Source: JADKHR01 sp041917295
GTDB lineage: Bacteria; Elusimicrobiota; Elusimicrobia; FEN-1173
Direction of reading: 5' to 3'
Length of the DNA stretch: 64,000 nucleotides
Assembly: GCA_041917295.1 (NCBI GenBank)
Contig: JAYRXX010000057.1
Location: forward strand, 62,001 to 126,000
The first letter of the stretch is position 1; the number at the start of each line of letters is the position of its first letter. Below are positions 1 through 11,000 of this stretch, one piece after another. The notes under the pieces were generated by a model. It did no database searches and was not told the DNA's origin. It saw nothing but the letters and a program-made list of their open reading frames with translations. The position numbers and the translations under genes were made by a program.

Positions 1-656
1 ACGGTGGTTCGTTTGACCTGGGCATCGTTGGCGACGTTGGTGAAGTTCACCACGCTTGCGTTACACTGCGCCGCCACGTGGATGAATCGGCTGAAGGCCG
101 GCAAATGGCGGACCGCGCCCTCCGCCATAATTTCCTCTTTTAGATACGTCCCGGTGTAGGCTTCTAAATCGGCCTGGGGATCATCGGACAGGTAAATGGA
201 AGGGATGAGCCCGTTTGAAAGGGCGCGGTTCAGATCGAAATGACTTCCCAACTCGCTGGCGGTAAGAGGATGAAGATATTTTGTTCTCGCCCGCCCACCC
301 AGAAGGTTGACGCCGGTGCGACGCAGTTTGCGGGCGCTGGAACCGGTCAACAGAAAATGGAGTTTCCTTTTCTCAATCAGCCGGTGGACTTCGTTCAAAA
401 GGTTCGGAAGACGTTGAACTTCATCGATAACAACCCATTGATCTTTGGGGCTGAGCTCCTGTTCGATCCGACCCGGGTTTTGGCTGAGGGCCGCCAAGGT
501 CGCTCCGTCCAACAAGTCATAGACCCGGGTTTTGGGAAGACTTTTTTGAATAAGGTGGGTCTTCCCGGTTTGACGCGGTCCAAAAAGAAAATAGGACTTT
601 TGCGCCAGAAGATCGGGCAAGTTGAGACAGCGGGTCAGTTCCAGGGGGTTTTCCAT
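1..656 (-). CDS. COG1373-type AAA ATPase (DUF4143 family), partial at the left edge
   Basis: The gene reads leftwards from an ATG at 656 and runs off the window, leaving about 218 N-terminal residues. It opens with ENPLELTRCLNLPDLL, then a Walker A motif GPRQTGKT near residue 30, a Walker B-like VVIDEVQ near 90, LLTGSSARKL (sensor-like) near 115 and LLGGRA. This order is typical of the DUF4143 ATPases, stand-alone cytoplasmic proteins whose role is poorly known; many carry a nuclease-like C-terminal part, which lies outside the window. It resembles the intact copy at 30516 and the broken one at 21777. No Shine-Dalgarno sequence precedes the ATG, and a perfect 13-bp inverted repeat sits just upstream, so autoregulation is plausible (inference). 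Confidence 0.85.
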   Translation of the reverse strand, partial: MENPLELTRCLNLPDLLAQKSYFLFGPRQTGKTHLIQKSLPKTRVYDLLDGATLAALSQNPGRIEQELSPKDQWVVIDEVQRLPNLLNEVHRLIEKRKLHFLLTGSSARKLRRTGVNLLGGRARTKYLHPLTASELGSHFDLNRALSNGLIPSIYLSDDPQADLEAYTGTYLKEEIMAEGAVRHLPAFSRFIHVAAQCNASVVNFTNVANDAQVKRTT

Positions 657-662
657 ATGACA

Positions 663-700
663 ACTCTGTCGTCATATAGCATGCCAAATGACGACAGAGT
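663..700. promoter_or_regulatory. Perfect inverted repeat upstream of the COG1373 ATPase, probable operator
   Basis: ACTCTGTCGTCAT at 663-675 is repeated in inverted orientation at 688-700 with a 12-bp spacer. On the minus strand a TTGACG hexamer (705-700) overlaps the distal arm. The proximal arm ends 7 bp from the start codon. A symmetric site in this position is best read as a repressor or autoregulatory operator. Confidence 0.55.
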
Positions 701-790
701 CGTCAACTAAAAAAAGGTCGAATCCGGTTGAGGGATTTTCTGGCATGTTAAAATACCAAATGGGGTAGAATCTCTCCGTAGGGGGGAGCG

Positions 791-2098
791 ATGGATAAAG
801 CAGGGGTGCCGAAAAAATTCTTTTGGGGTACCGCCACGTCCGCCTACCAAATTGAGGGGGCGGGGGAGGGCCGCGGCGAATCCATTTGGGATCGATTTGT
901 TCAACGTCCGGGGAAAATAGTGGACGGAAGTCGAGCCACCGTCGCCTGCGACCATTTTCGACGGTTTAAAGAAGACGTGGCCTTGTTGGCGAATCTGGGA
1001 TTGAATGCCTACCGATTTTCCGTTTCGTGGCCACGGATTCAACCGGACGGAACCGCCCGGTCCCACGCGAAGCGCGGGATCGATTTCTATAACAAGTTGG
1101 TCGACGCTCTTCTTTCAAAGGGCATCACCCCGCTTGTGACTCTTTACCACTGGGAACTTCCACAATCCCTGGAAGATCTCGGGGGTTGGAAAAACCGGGA
1201 TACCGCCCGTCGATTTGAAGAGTTTTCATCCGTTGTTGCTCGCGCTTTGTCCGACCGGGTCCATTATTGGATTACCTTAAACGAACCCCGGGTTGTGGTG
1301 GAACTGGGGTACCGGGACGGAATTCACGCCCCGGGTTTTCACGAAAAACCCGCAACGCTTCGCCACGTGGCCCACCATCTTCTTTTGGCTCACGGCCTGG
1401 CGGCTCGGACGGTTCGACAAGAGTCAAAAAAACCCACCCACATCGGCCTGGCGGATAATTGCGCCATCAAAATTCCATTTTCATTGTCTTTGGAAGACGT
1501 GGCCGCCGCGCGATCTGCCTGGCGGCAAGACAACGAACCTTGGCTGGACCCGATTTTTAAAGGGGTTTATCCGCAAGACGCCCACTTCCCCATCATGGCG
1601 GGAGACATGAATGTAATTTCCACTCCGTTGGATTTTTATGGGTTGAACGTGTATCATGGGGTTCGTGTGCGTGCTTCATCGGCCGGGTGGGAGCCGGTTG
1701 AATTTCCCGCTTCTTATCCCCGGACCACCATGGGGTGGCCCGTTGTCCCGGAATGTGTTTATCACGGGTTGATGGATCTCCACGACGTTTACCAGCCCCG
1801 TTCGATCTTCATGACCGAAACAGGAGCCGCGTTCCGGGACACGTTGGACTCTCGTGGACATGTTCATGATCCCGACCGAATCGCTTTCCTGGAGTCATAC
1901 CTGGCACAAGGATTCCGCGCCAAAGGGGAAGGGGTGCCGTTGAACGGCGTATGGGTGTGGTCGCTCATGGACAATTTTGAGTGGGAACGGGGCTACACGC
2001 AAAGGTTCGGGTTGATCCATGTGGATTTCTCCACTCAACGGAGAACTCCAAAATCCAGCGCTCGTTGGTTTCGAGATTATCGGAGAAAAATACAATGA
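791..2098 (+). CDS. Glycoside hydrolase family 1 beta-glucosidase-like enzyme
   Basis: This 435-residue protein has the full GH1 layout: N-terminal FFWGTATSAYQIEG, the RFSVSWPRI block, the acid/base glutamate in TLNEP (E165) and the nucleophile in MTETG (E343; most GH1 enzymes have TENG here, so T344 is a variant). The C-terminal GVWVWSLMDNFEW block is also typical. GH1 enzymes remove non-reducing beta-linked glucose or related sugars from oligosaccharides. There is no signal peptide, so it should act in the cytoplasm on imported oligosaccharides. The ATG at 791 follows a strong AGGGGGGAG ribosome site; a TAGAAT at 766-771 may be the -10 element. It overlaps the next gene by ATGA, so the two are translationally coupled. 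Confidence 0.9.
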   Translation: MDKAGVPKKFFWGTATSAYQIEGAGEGRGESIWDRFVQRPGKIVDGSRATVACDHFRRFKEDVALLANLGLNAYRFSVSWPRIQPDGTARSHAKRGIDFYNKLVDALLSKGITPLVTLYHWELPQSLEDLGGWKNRDTARRFEEFSSVVARALSDRVHYWITLNEPRVVVELGYRDGIHAPGFHEKPATLRHVAHHLLLAHGLAARTVRQESKKPTHIGLADNCAIKIPFSLSLEDVAAARSAWRQDNEPWLDPIFKGVYPQDAHFPIMAGDMNVISTPLDFYGLNVYHGVRVRASSAGWEPVEFPASYPRTTMGWPVVPECVYHGLMDLHDVYQPRSIFMTETGAAFRDTLDSRGHVHDPDRIAFLESYLAQGFRAKGEGVPLNGVWVWSLMDNFEWERGYTQRFGLIHVDFSTQRRTPKSSARWFRDYRRKIQ

Positions 2099-3657
2099 TA
2101 AAAGGTATTCTGCCGTTGCTCTTGTTTTGTTCGGTGGTTGTGTCGGCGAAAGAGGTTACATTTAGTCCCCCGAAGTCGGTAAAAATTCCAACCGGAAAAC
2201 TTCGGGGGTTCAATGTTGAAGGCAAATACGTCCTGGAATGGTCCAACGGGGGGTATGTCCAATCCGATTTCGACACGATTGCGGAACAGGGTTTTAACCT
2301 GGTCCGTCTTCCGCTCGATTACCGATGCTACACGAGCAAGGGCGATTGGTTTGCTTTTGATGAGAAGAGCCTCAAACAAATCGATCAGGCCATCACTTGG
2401 TGCATGACAAGAGGCATTCAGGTGATGCTCAACATTCATCGGGCTCCGGGCTATTGCATCCATGATCCCAACGGCCTTCCCTCCCCGGCGAAGGTGCCCG
2501 AAAATCAACGGGGGAGCTTGTGGGTGGATCCTTCGTCGCGCGCGGCGTTCTTGGATCATTGGGCGATGTTCGCCCGCCGTTACAAACGGGTGCCGGCGTC
2601 GTTCCTCACATTTAACCTTTTAAATGAGCCCACCGGGACCGACGCAAACACCTACGTCACCCTCATGGTGGAGGCCACCCGCCGTGTTCGAAAGTATCGA
2701 ACCGACCGGCCCGTGGTGGTGGACGGGCTGAACATGGGGGCGGGCCTCGATCCTCTCTTGGTGGAAGCGGCCTTGAAAGAATCTTTCATTCTTTCCAAAC
2801 ATTGTTACGAACCTTTTATGGTGACCCATTACCGCGCTCCCTGGATCGCAGGGTCCGGCACATGGCCCACGCCCGTTTGGCCACCGGCACTTCTCAACAG
2901 TTATCTTTTCGGGCCCAACAAGGAAAAAAACAGCGCCAAACGAACGCTCCGAATTACGGGCCATTTTCCGAAAGGGGCAACGATCGGCATCCGAGTGGGT
3001 CAGGTGTCCATGGATGGGCGGCTGGAACTTCGCGCGGGAGAAAAAATAGTTTTTGCAAAGGAATTTCGGCAAGGGCCCGGGCCGGGGGAATGGAAGAAAG
3101 CAATCTATTCCAAACAATGGAAAATTTACCAGAATATCTACGATCGGGAATATGGGGTCCAACTCAAAGAGGCCGCCCCGGATATTTCGTTTGAACTTGT
3201 GCAGGGAGACTGGCTCACGTTTAACGAAATCAGCGTAGGCCTTTCCAGCGGAGAGAAAGGCGTTTTTTCTCCGTCCTCCATGGAGTGGGGGAAACCTCAA
3301 TCGTCCTACGTTTTGTCAAAGGACATGAAAGTCCTCCAGGCGTCGGGAAGCAGTCCCGACGGCGCGTCTCGGGTTGAGGATCCGTTCGCTCTGGAAGAGT
3401 GGATCGTCGCCTCAAAACAAGGCATCCCTGTCGTTGTTGCGGAGTTTGGGGTGTATAACCGGGTCCCTCACGATGTGGCCATGGCCGTGCAAGAGGCCAA
3501 GCTGAAGGCATTCAAAGAGGCCGGATTCGGTTGGTGTCTCTGGTCTTTTAAGGGAGAGTTCGGCCCCTTCAATCCCCAGCGGCAGGGTATCCCACTGGAA
3601 AAATATCGGGGCATGGCCGTTGACAGAAAATATTTAGAACTCCTCAAAAACTATTAA
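2095..3657 (+). CDS. Secreted GH5-like glycosidase with an inserted beta domain
   Basis: I chose the ATG at 2095, which overlaps the GH1 stop (ATGA) and gives a clean signal peptide (MIKGILPLLLFCSVVVSA). The 520-residue protein begins the barrel with GFNVEG and continues with FNLVRLPLDYR and VMLNIHRAPGY. The acid/base glutamate lies in LLNEP (E178) and the likely nucleophile in VVAEFGVY (E450). These are clan GH-A/GH5 features, a family that includes cellulases and mannanases. Between them, about residues 275-440, lies an extra segment with beta-rich character (RTLRITGHFPKGATIGIRVG onward) that looks like a carbohydrate-binding insertion. The substrate cannot be read from the sequence; the context suggests a beta-glucan or mannan. 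Confidence 0.8.
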   Translation: MIKGILPLLLFCSVVVSAKEVTFSPPKSVKIPTGKLRGFNVEGKYVLEWSNGGYVQSDFDTIAEQGFNLVRLPLDYRCYTSKGDWFAFDEKSLKQIDQAITWCMTRGIQVMLNIHRAPGYCIHDPNGLPSPAKVPENQRGSLWVDPSSRAAFLDHWAMFARRYKRVPASFLTFNLLNEPTGTDANTYVTLMVEATRRVRKYRTDRPVVVDGLNMGAGLDPLLVEAALKESFILSKHCYEPFMVTHYRAPWIAGSGTWPTPVWPPALLNSYLFGPNKEKNSAKRTLRITGHFPKGATIGIRVGQVSMDGRLELRAGEKIVFAKEFRQGPGPGEWKKAIYSKQWKIYQNIYDREYGVQLKEAAPDISFELVQGDWLTFNEISVGLSSGEKGVFSPSSMEWGKPQSSYVLSKDMKVLQASGSSPDGASRVEDPFALEEWIVASKQGIPVVVAEFGVYNRVPHDVAMAVQEAKLKAFKEAGFGWCLWSFKGEFGPFNPQRQGIPLEKYRGMAVDRKYLELLKNY

Positions 3658-4883
3658 TGGGTATGGATAATTTAAAATCTCATCTGGTCAATGCCGGAAA
3701 CGCGCTGTTGAAGGAATTCGAACACCGGCCGGAAACGCGTCCACTGGCCGAAGAATTTTTTCGCGGTCTATTGAGAGGGTGCGTCGGATCTTCGTTCCCG
3801 ATGGCGAGCCCCCCGGATTATTGGAAATCGGTTCAGATTATTGGTCAACAGGGCCTGAATATACTTTCGTGGGACCATCATCGGTTCCCCGGCGCCCGGG
3901 CTGTCCGATTAACGGATGATCCCGCACGAATGTTGACCCGGAATTCCCAGTTGGGCGCGAGGACCGAGACGGAAAAGGCGGGCCTTTTTGCGAACAAAAA
4001 AGTGCAGGCCGTAGCGGGGACTACGGACAAACTTTTTTGTGAAGAAAAAAGGCCCGCCTTTTCCGTCGAATCCCGCGATCCAACTGGGGATTTCGGGTTA
4101 AGCGCGCCGGGGCGCGACCCAAGTTACCTTGACCGGGGGACGTTTGCGCAAGACCCGGCCGATCAAGAAGGGCATCCGGGTCCCTACTGGCGAGGCTTGG
4201 AAGGATTCGGAAAAGTTGAAAAAAGTTTAATTCCCTCTTTGATCGATTCGGGAGACTTTGCGAGAGACAGTCTCGTGCTTTACACCATGGTACACGGGGT
4301 CCTCGCGGTGCCCGAGGCGATCAGGACCGAGACGGAGGCAGGACGCATCAGCACGTTTCATGACACGGCCTTTTTGTGGGATCGTGTGCCCGGCACTCGC
4401 CAAGCCGCCAGCACGGGCGCCGGGCATTTTCAAGGGGACCAATTGGATCTGAAACAAGTGGTCGAAGGGCACGGAGTCCAATTCAACGTGTCCTACGATG
4501 AGGAAGGCGCCGTCCGCCGTATCTTTGCGCACCGTCTTAAACCAAACAGTTGGACAATGGCATTCCCCGGTTACGTGGATTACATGATCAATGCAGGGGG
4601 GCTCAGGTTCCACGATGTTTCCTTCCGCCTATCAGCGGAATGGTCTTGTTTGTTTGAAGGAGGGGTCAAACCAAAGAAATTGGCTTGTGCTCCCTACGGG
4701 TTGGTGGCGGACGGATCTGTTTTGCCTGTTTACGAAGGTGTCCCGCCAATAAATTGGATCAAAGGCCCCGACCCCGTCATGGGTGATTTCCCCTGGAAAA
4801 CGTTGGCGCTTTTGTATCAAGACTTGACCGAATCGAACAGTCAGGACATAACAGAAAGGCTTTCCAGATACGCAACGCAATAA
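3657..4883 (+). CDS. Hypothetical protein with a nested palindrome inside its coding region
   Basis: The ATG at 3657 overlaps the preceding TAA (TAATG), so this is probably the third gene of the GH1-GH5 operon. The 408-residue protein matches no family I recognise. It has no signal peptide. Residues from about 95 to 146 are encoded by a 151-bp nested inverted repeat (3942-4092) and read as low-quality charged sequence. The flanks look like ordinary globular protein (for example WKSVQIIGQQGLNILSWDHH before it and LVLYTMVHGVLAVPEAIR after it). The frame stays open through the repeat. The palindrome may be an inserted element tolerated in frame, in which case protein function may be altered. Confidence 0.6.
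   Translation: MGMDNLKSHLVNAGNALLKEFEHRPETRPLAEEFFRGLLRGCVGSSFPMASPPDYWKSVQIIGQQGLNILSWDHHRFPGARAVRLTDDPARMLTRNSQLGARTETEKAGLFANKKVQAVAGTTDKLFCEEKRPAFSVESRDPTGDFGLSAPGRDPSYLDRGTFAQDPADQEGHPGPYWRGLEGFGKVEKSLIPSLIDSGDFARDSLVLYTMVHGVLAVPEAIRTETEAGRISTFHDTAFLWDRVPGTRQAASTGAGHFQGDQLDLKQVVEGHGVQFNVSYDEEGAVRRIFAHRLKPNSWTMAFPGYVDYMINAGGLRFHDVSFRLSAEWSCLFEGGVKPKKLACAPYGLVADGSVLPVYEGVPPINWIKGPDPVMGDFPWKTLALLYQDLTESNSQDITERLSRYATQ
3942..4092. repeat. 151-bp nested inverted repeat (MITE- or REPIN-like palindromic element)
   Basis: Several stem segments nest around one centre. A 13-bp outer arm at 3942-3954 pairs with 4080-4092 with one mismatch. A perfect 22-bp arm at 3968-3989 pairs with 4046-4067. ACAAAAAAGT at 3994-4003 pairs with 4031-4040, and CCGTAG at 4009-4014 pairs with CTACGG at 4021-4026. 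The whole block could fold as one long hairpin or cruciform. It lies inside a reading frame, which argues against a terminator and for an inserted palindromic element. Confidence 0.75.
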
Positions 4884-4941
4884 CTCCCGCCCATATTCAA
4901 AAATAATTCATTACAAAAACCATTAGGAAACCAAATGTTTT

Positions 4942-4978
4942 TGGCATGGCCCGCTCCCTTTAGCGGATTCCTGTGCCA
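4942..4978 (+). terminator. Imperfect hairpin after the GH operon, possible terminator
   Basis: TGGCA (4942-4946) and CCGCT (4951-4955) can pair with AGCGG (4962-4966) and TGCCA (4974-4978). No T-run follows, so this would be a weak or factor-dependent terminator, if one at all. Confidence 0.25.
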
Positions 4979-5018
4979 TCCGGCCGTTGCATTAGCTTAT
5001 TGAACACGGCGTAAAAAT

Positions 5019-5073
5019 TTTACATTTTGTTTACAACTTCTTAATCAAATCTTTTCCGAAATTGTGCTACAAA
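5019..5073 (+). promoter_or_regulatory. Direct-repeat promoter 1 (giant gene 1)
   Basis: TTTACA at 5019-5024 and TTACA at 5031-5035 are in the same orientation, 11 bp apart. A -10-like TACAAA starts at 5068, 37 bp after the second repeat. Six bases then lead to the GTG start at 5080, which is the spacing of a leaderless transcript. No convincing -35 is visible, which suggests an activator-dependent promoter. The same architecture recurs five more times in the window. Confidence 0.7.
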
Positions 5074-5079
5074 AGGGGT

Positions 5080-8000
5080 GTGAAAGGATCACTTATCCGA
5101 CGCCTCACGGGCCTCATGTTGGGCCTGACCTGTTTCGCGATGAACGGCGCGTTTGCTTATTCGTCGGAAACCGCTTTTTGGGCCCAACGTCGACAGGCCA
5201 CCCGTGACAAACGCACCCCCTCCTCTCTTCTCGCCTCATTTCCGACGGCAACGCCCGCAATGGGGATTCCGGATGTTGGTAATAAATTACCCCCGAAGAT
5301 TTCTTCTTTAAATATTCCGCGCGCTATTGCAAAATTACTGCCGAGCACTTTTGTTCAAGATCACGCTCGACTGTTGGCCGCCCTCCATTCATCGGACGGA
5401 ACCATCCGACAGATCAAAATCCCCGCCCAGGGGGTTTCCGACAAGATCATTCTCCATGTCCAGGATGTTCATCTCAACACGGATGCTCAAAAAAGCTTGA
5501 GCCGGTTAATGACCTCAGTATCTCAACGGGATGCGGTGGACGTGGTGGGGTTGGAGGGGGCATTTGGTCCCCTTGATTTCTCTCGTTTTCGAGCCTATCC
5601 TCGTCAGAACATTGTTCGGGAAGTGGCCCGGGTCCTTTTGTCCCAGGGTGACATTTCGGGGCCCGTCCACGCCGCCCTGTCACAGGAACCCACTCCTCCC
5701 TTTGTGGTCGGGGTCGATGACGCTATTCATTACCGCGCGAACGTGGAGGCCTATCGGGCGGCGGCTCCTCTTCAAAAATCGGTCGCCCTCCAAATCGAAG
5801 AGGAAGGGCGCCGTCTGGCTCTCGAAAAAAAACGCGTCTACTCACCCGCGCTTCAGCGGTTCGATGATCAATGGGTGGCCTATCAAAACGGACGGTTGCC
5901 CTTAGGGGATTACATTCAGGTATTGCGCGAAGGCCAACCCCATTCTTTTCAGACTCTGGACGATTTCACGGCCGCGCGAACCCTTGAAAAGTCGGTGGAT
6001 TTCACCCTGGCGGAACAACAACGGGCTGTTTTTGTGGAAGCGTTGGTGTCCGCGTTGGACAAACAAACTCTAACTTCAATAACCACCCTTGCCGCGTCCT
6101 GCCGAGCGGGCTCACTGGGATACGGAGATTTTTATTCCCAGCTTGAAATCACAGGTCAAAAGGCGGGCGTTTCTCTTAAAAAGTTTCCGGCGTTTTCAAT
6201 GTACGTCCAATACGTGTTGGCGGCGGATCGTATTTTGCCGGATCGTCTTTTTACGGACCTTCGTTCCGCAGAAAAGGCCGTATACGCCCGGCTGGCGCGC
6301 ACGGACGCGGAAAAACGGTTGGTGGAAATTGCGCGACGCGCGCGTTTGAGAAAAAAATTAGCGGAATTCTCGCTGACGCCGGAAGAGTGGGCCGAATGGG
6401 CTTCGACGCCGCGGGAAGATATGGCGCCTTTTGAAACGTTTTACCGGGAAGCCCAAATCCGCGATCAGTCCATGACGGATAATTTTTTGGCCGCCATGGA
6501 AAACAGTCAAGCCAAAACGGGACTGTTGGTGACGGGCGGGTTCCATGGGCCGGGCATGGAAGAACGGTTTTTGCGGGCGGGAGCAACGGTTATTTCGTTT
6601 ACGCCCCGGATTGACAAAATAGATACAGCCCAGGGGCCGGCCTATCTCAACGTGTTCCTGCGGGAAAAAACGCCGCTGGATCGGATGTTTGCGGGTCGTA
6701 CACTTTTCTTGACCCCGCCTGTCTTTGCCCCTCAAACAACAGAGGCAATCGCACCCCTCCTTGCCGCCGCGCTGGAAGCGGCCCAATCCGCGCGGGGCAA
6801 ACCCAACGAACGTGTGACGACAACATTTCGGACTCTTTCTTCGATGCCTGGAGCTGGAAAGGCTCGACTCACTGTTACACCGTTGGCGAACGACCATATG
6901 GGGGTAACGGTTGAAGTCAACGGTGAGACCACCACCCTTTGGGTAAAAATGAATTCTGGGGGAAATCGTATTCTGGCCTACGATACGGTTCGACCGGGAG
7001 ACGAACAGACCACAGAGCGTGCCCAACGTCTGTTCCAAAAATGGTTCAACTTTGAGGCATCGGCCCATTGGATCCACGCCTTTGCCGGCATGGTGGAATG
7101 GAACTTCCTTTCGCCTCGGTTTGTTGTTCAACACCATCCCCAGACCCCGGAGGAATGGGTGCAACAAATTCAAAACCGCCGGTGGCTTATTTTCGGGTCC
7201 GGCGTCATTTTGGCGGCGACGGCCCTTCTGGCAGTGACGCTTTCGACCGGGGTCTTTTCAGGTTCCGCTTTGGTCAAAACGGCCACCGCTTTGGCCGTGG
7301 CCTTCCCGTTTGCCTCCCTTGCAAAAATGGTCGGGCATTTTGTCTTAGACGAAGTTCGCCGTCTCCGAAACGAATCGCCGGCGGCCAAGCGGGCTCGGGC
7401 GCCTCCCTTTGCGGATGATTTGGTTTCGGTGGTACAGAAGCTCGCCGAGCGGGGCCTGTTCCCCTCCGTTAACACGCGTCCGCTCAACGATCTGGTTGGT
7501 CAACCACAAGAACTGTTAAACCATATTCATCGGTATTGCGTCGTCAGATCCCCTTCCGCTGTTCTGGGAATTCTCCGTGACCGCCTCTTGTTGGAGACAC
7601 AGCCCCACAACAATCAAGAAAGAAAAAACGAAATCCTCGACCTGTACGACGGATTGTTCAACCAGGATGTTTATCTCAGCCGCCATCCTCTCAAGGGGGT
7701 GCTCTTCCGCGGGGGACGGGCCGCTTCCTCGCTCACGAAATTATTGGTGACAACAGAGAACATTCAGGTCACTCCTGTTGTTGCGGGCTCGGACCAGGGA
7801 CGAAGCCATTATGTCGCCGCCACCTATTTTGGCACTCCGGGTGTTCCGGACATGGGGAAGGCCCTTCTCGATTTAGCCCAGTCGGAACCAATGAAAGAAT
7901 TTCTGGAGTCGCGTTTTCAGATTGGAAACGGGGAGGTCAACGAAGAAACAGAAGTAAACTACCTGCGGGACTTTGAGGGGTTAACGGAATATCTGGTCAA

Positions 8001-11000
8001 TAAGAAAACAAATCGCTCCTCTGAGAATCTTGATCCGTGGTTGAAAAAAGTGGATGGATTGCCCGATGATGACCAAAGAATCTTGGGCATTTACTTTAGT
8101 TCTTTTCTCAGAATCATGAAAACCATTCATTCCAATCAAGTGATCGGGGACCCCACGCGGGATCGGTCTTTGCCCCCGTTTCGGTTCAACAACTATCCCC
8201 TTCGAAGTATCGCCCTCCAGGGGGCCGTATGGTTCCATTTGGGGGGAGGGTGGCCGGACCCTTGGCAGAGGTCGATCACGTCCATAGCCCAACTGTTAAA
8301 ACTTCGCGAAGGCGACTCTGTTCGGATTGCCACGTCCAACCCCCAACATCTGGTGGCTCTGACAGCGGACGGGACCATCTTTTTCGGTGAAACGGGTTTA
8401 AACGAATTTCCCCGAACCACGGATATCATTCCTCTGTGGATGGTGGAAAAAATCCCCCCTTTGGAAGAACTTTTGAGGGAGTTTCGTGAAAAAACCGGAT
8501 TAACACTGGAAGCCCCAACAAGGGAAGAATTGGAAGAACAGGGCATTGACCCTTCCGTTCATGGGGAATTGATGGAAACGGTTCGTCGATTGCCGGCGGA
8601 TAAGAGGACTCCGGAGAACGTAAAAAAAACGGCTGACTTTTTCCGATTTCTTTCTCGATCCGCGCGGGGCGCTCAAAACCCCGTCGTGGTCCATCACGAG
8701 ACCGCTGAAGCGATCCGCCAGGCGGACATCATCCTCTATGGTCCTGGAACCCAAGAGTCCAACATCATCAGCAGTATGCTTCCCCGCGGGATCCGGGAAG
8801 CCCTCTTGGACGCAAGAGGGGCCGTCAAGGTTTATTTCATCAATCCGACCAAAGAAAATAAGAGGATGTTTTCAAATGCCGCCACTCTGTTGCGAACTTT
8901 CTACCGCCACCTGAGCGGGCAAGGTGAAAAAGTGAACGGCATTGACTGGCGGGGGGCGGCTCGTTTTGTCGATTATGCGGTCGGAATATCCAGTGAATAT
9001 CGTGGCTTGGATCGAACAAAGGATTACAATGCGTTGGATTCAAAAATGATTGATGACGAAACCCGCGGCCGCGTGGTGGCGGTTCCCTTGGATCTGGAGG
9101 CCCGAAAACCCCGTCCGCGCCAAAGCGTTGACTACAAGGGTCAAACCGAGGAATTTGGCTTTTTCCATGATCCCTTAACACGGGAGTCGATCATCGCCTT
9201 GCGCGCCGTGAAAGCCGCCGGCCGGCGCTTGACCAAAGAGGGGCACCTTGCCGTTTTAAAAACCGAAACACGTCCTGTTGCCAACAAAGAGCTCCTCGTT
9301 CGGCACATGAGAATGGTCCGGCGACGGATGGAAATCGCGGGAATTGAGAAGCAAGACCAGGACGCCTTATTGGCGGAAATGAACGATTTTTCCGTAAAAA
9401 GTCAACAGTGGTATTACTCTCGTCTCATGAGAGTCGTCGGTCTTCCCGTCCAACAATGGTTGCCGGAGTGCCAAAACGCGGAATGGACGGAAATGACCAG
9501 TCGCATGGTCGAACTCCTGAACTCCGTGACGGAAGTCATTTCCCTGGACTACGACGACACCTTGGAACCCCGAAACACCGATTTGTCCAACGCAAACGCG
9601 CGGCTTTTGGCCCAGCGAATTGCATCCGGCCAGAAAATCACATTCAACACGGCCAAAACCCCGGAGGAACTGGCCTCCGTCACTAATGCTGTCACAGGGA
9701 AAAAAGGGGTCGAGATCTACGCCCCGTTGCGAGAGGCCCTTGTGGCGATTGTGAAATCCGAACGAACCGATTCTTCTGAGGAATGGGCTCAAAACAGGGC
9801 CGACGATCTTTTGCACGACCTCTTCTTCTTGTACATGAATTCCGGCGGCGCCCTGGCCCGACCGACGGTTCGAGGGTGTTCGCGGGTCGCCGACCTGCCT
9901 TTTGACCCCTACTTTACCGTTGTCTACCCGCCAGAACTGAAAGATAAAATCTCCACCCTTTTGGAGCAGGAGTTTGCCCTCGAAGCGGGGCGGGATTTTT
10001 CAAACGTTGCCTTGGATATGGTTGTTAATTTTTATCAGGCGTCCCTCCGTCTGATGAAAATAATTATCAAGCCTTTTTCCGAACAGCCGACCGCGAAGAG
10101 CGAGCGGGCTCCCATTGCGGAAAGAATCAATGCGCTTTTTGAACAATACAGAATTCCGGCTCGCGTGAACCCGGCCGGACGCACAAGCATCGATGTGAAT
10201 CAGCTTCTTCTGGGTGGTGAGGTCCTGGAAAAAAGCCGGGCCATCCAGCATTTGTTTAATCAAGGACATCAGCGGGTCACGTTTATTGACAACGAAATAA
10301 CTGAAGGGAACGCTGTCTCTGTCCTAAAAATGGTAAAGGAAATGGCCGCAAATCCATACGCGCAGGCGGGACGAACACTCCGTGTGATTGCTGTCGACCG
10401 AGATATTACAGAACTAAAATTAAGGGGCCTCCTGGGTCTTGCGTCCAGCCTGGTCCATAAATTCCCTGATTATTCTTTGGAACATCCGGAAATGTATCGT
10501 CCCTTTGCCACGTCGCACATTGTTCTTATGAACGGATTGGTGGAAACAGCCGCCACCGTGGCTTTTTTAAGAAATGCCCCTTACGGAAACAAAGGGGCCC
10601 GCGGCCGAATTCCCCCTGGGGGAAGATTAATGTTTGAGGCCGTGCTCACCTTGAGGCCCCAAAGATTTGTGAGCCGGCTGAGTTTGTTAACCCCCGACGG
10701 GAGAAAAAGGTGGTTGGGTCAATCGTTTCAGCGGAATCCAAACCGACCTCTCATTGACCAGGTGACGTCCGCGCTCTCGGAAATGCGCGACCAGGCCCAA
10801 GGGCAAAACGGGAGTCTTCAATCCATTGTGGTTAAAGTTCATCCAGGGTTCAATCTCCCGGACGCGGCCAATTTTTCAGCTCAACTGGAAGAGAGAATGG
10901 GCAGTCGGCTCGTGCGTTTTGAATTTCCCTCATTGCGGGAGTCGAGGTCACGCCCCTTTTCGGTTGCGGAACAAAAGGCGAAAGCCTCTCTTTTCGGGGG

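Noticed and set aside
240..710. Plus-strand reading frame of 156 codons at the left edge
   Set aside because: It lies opposite the minus-strand ATPase, whose Walker motifs are clear; the plus-strand product resembles nothing.
5062..5079. Upstream TTG start for giant gene 1
   Set aside because: It lies within or before the -10 element; the GTG at 5080 fits the promoter spacing and the signal peptide.
8692..8715. Possible HExxH-type motif in giant protein 1 (HHETAEA)
   Set aside because: The final histidine is missing, so it is not a zincin motif.
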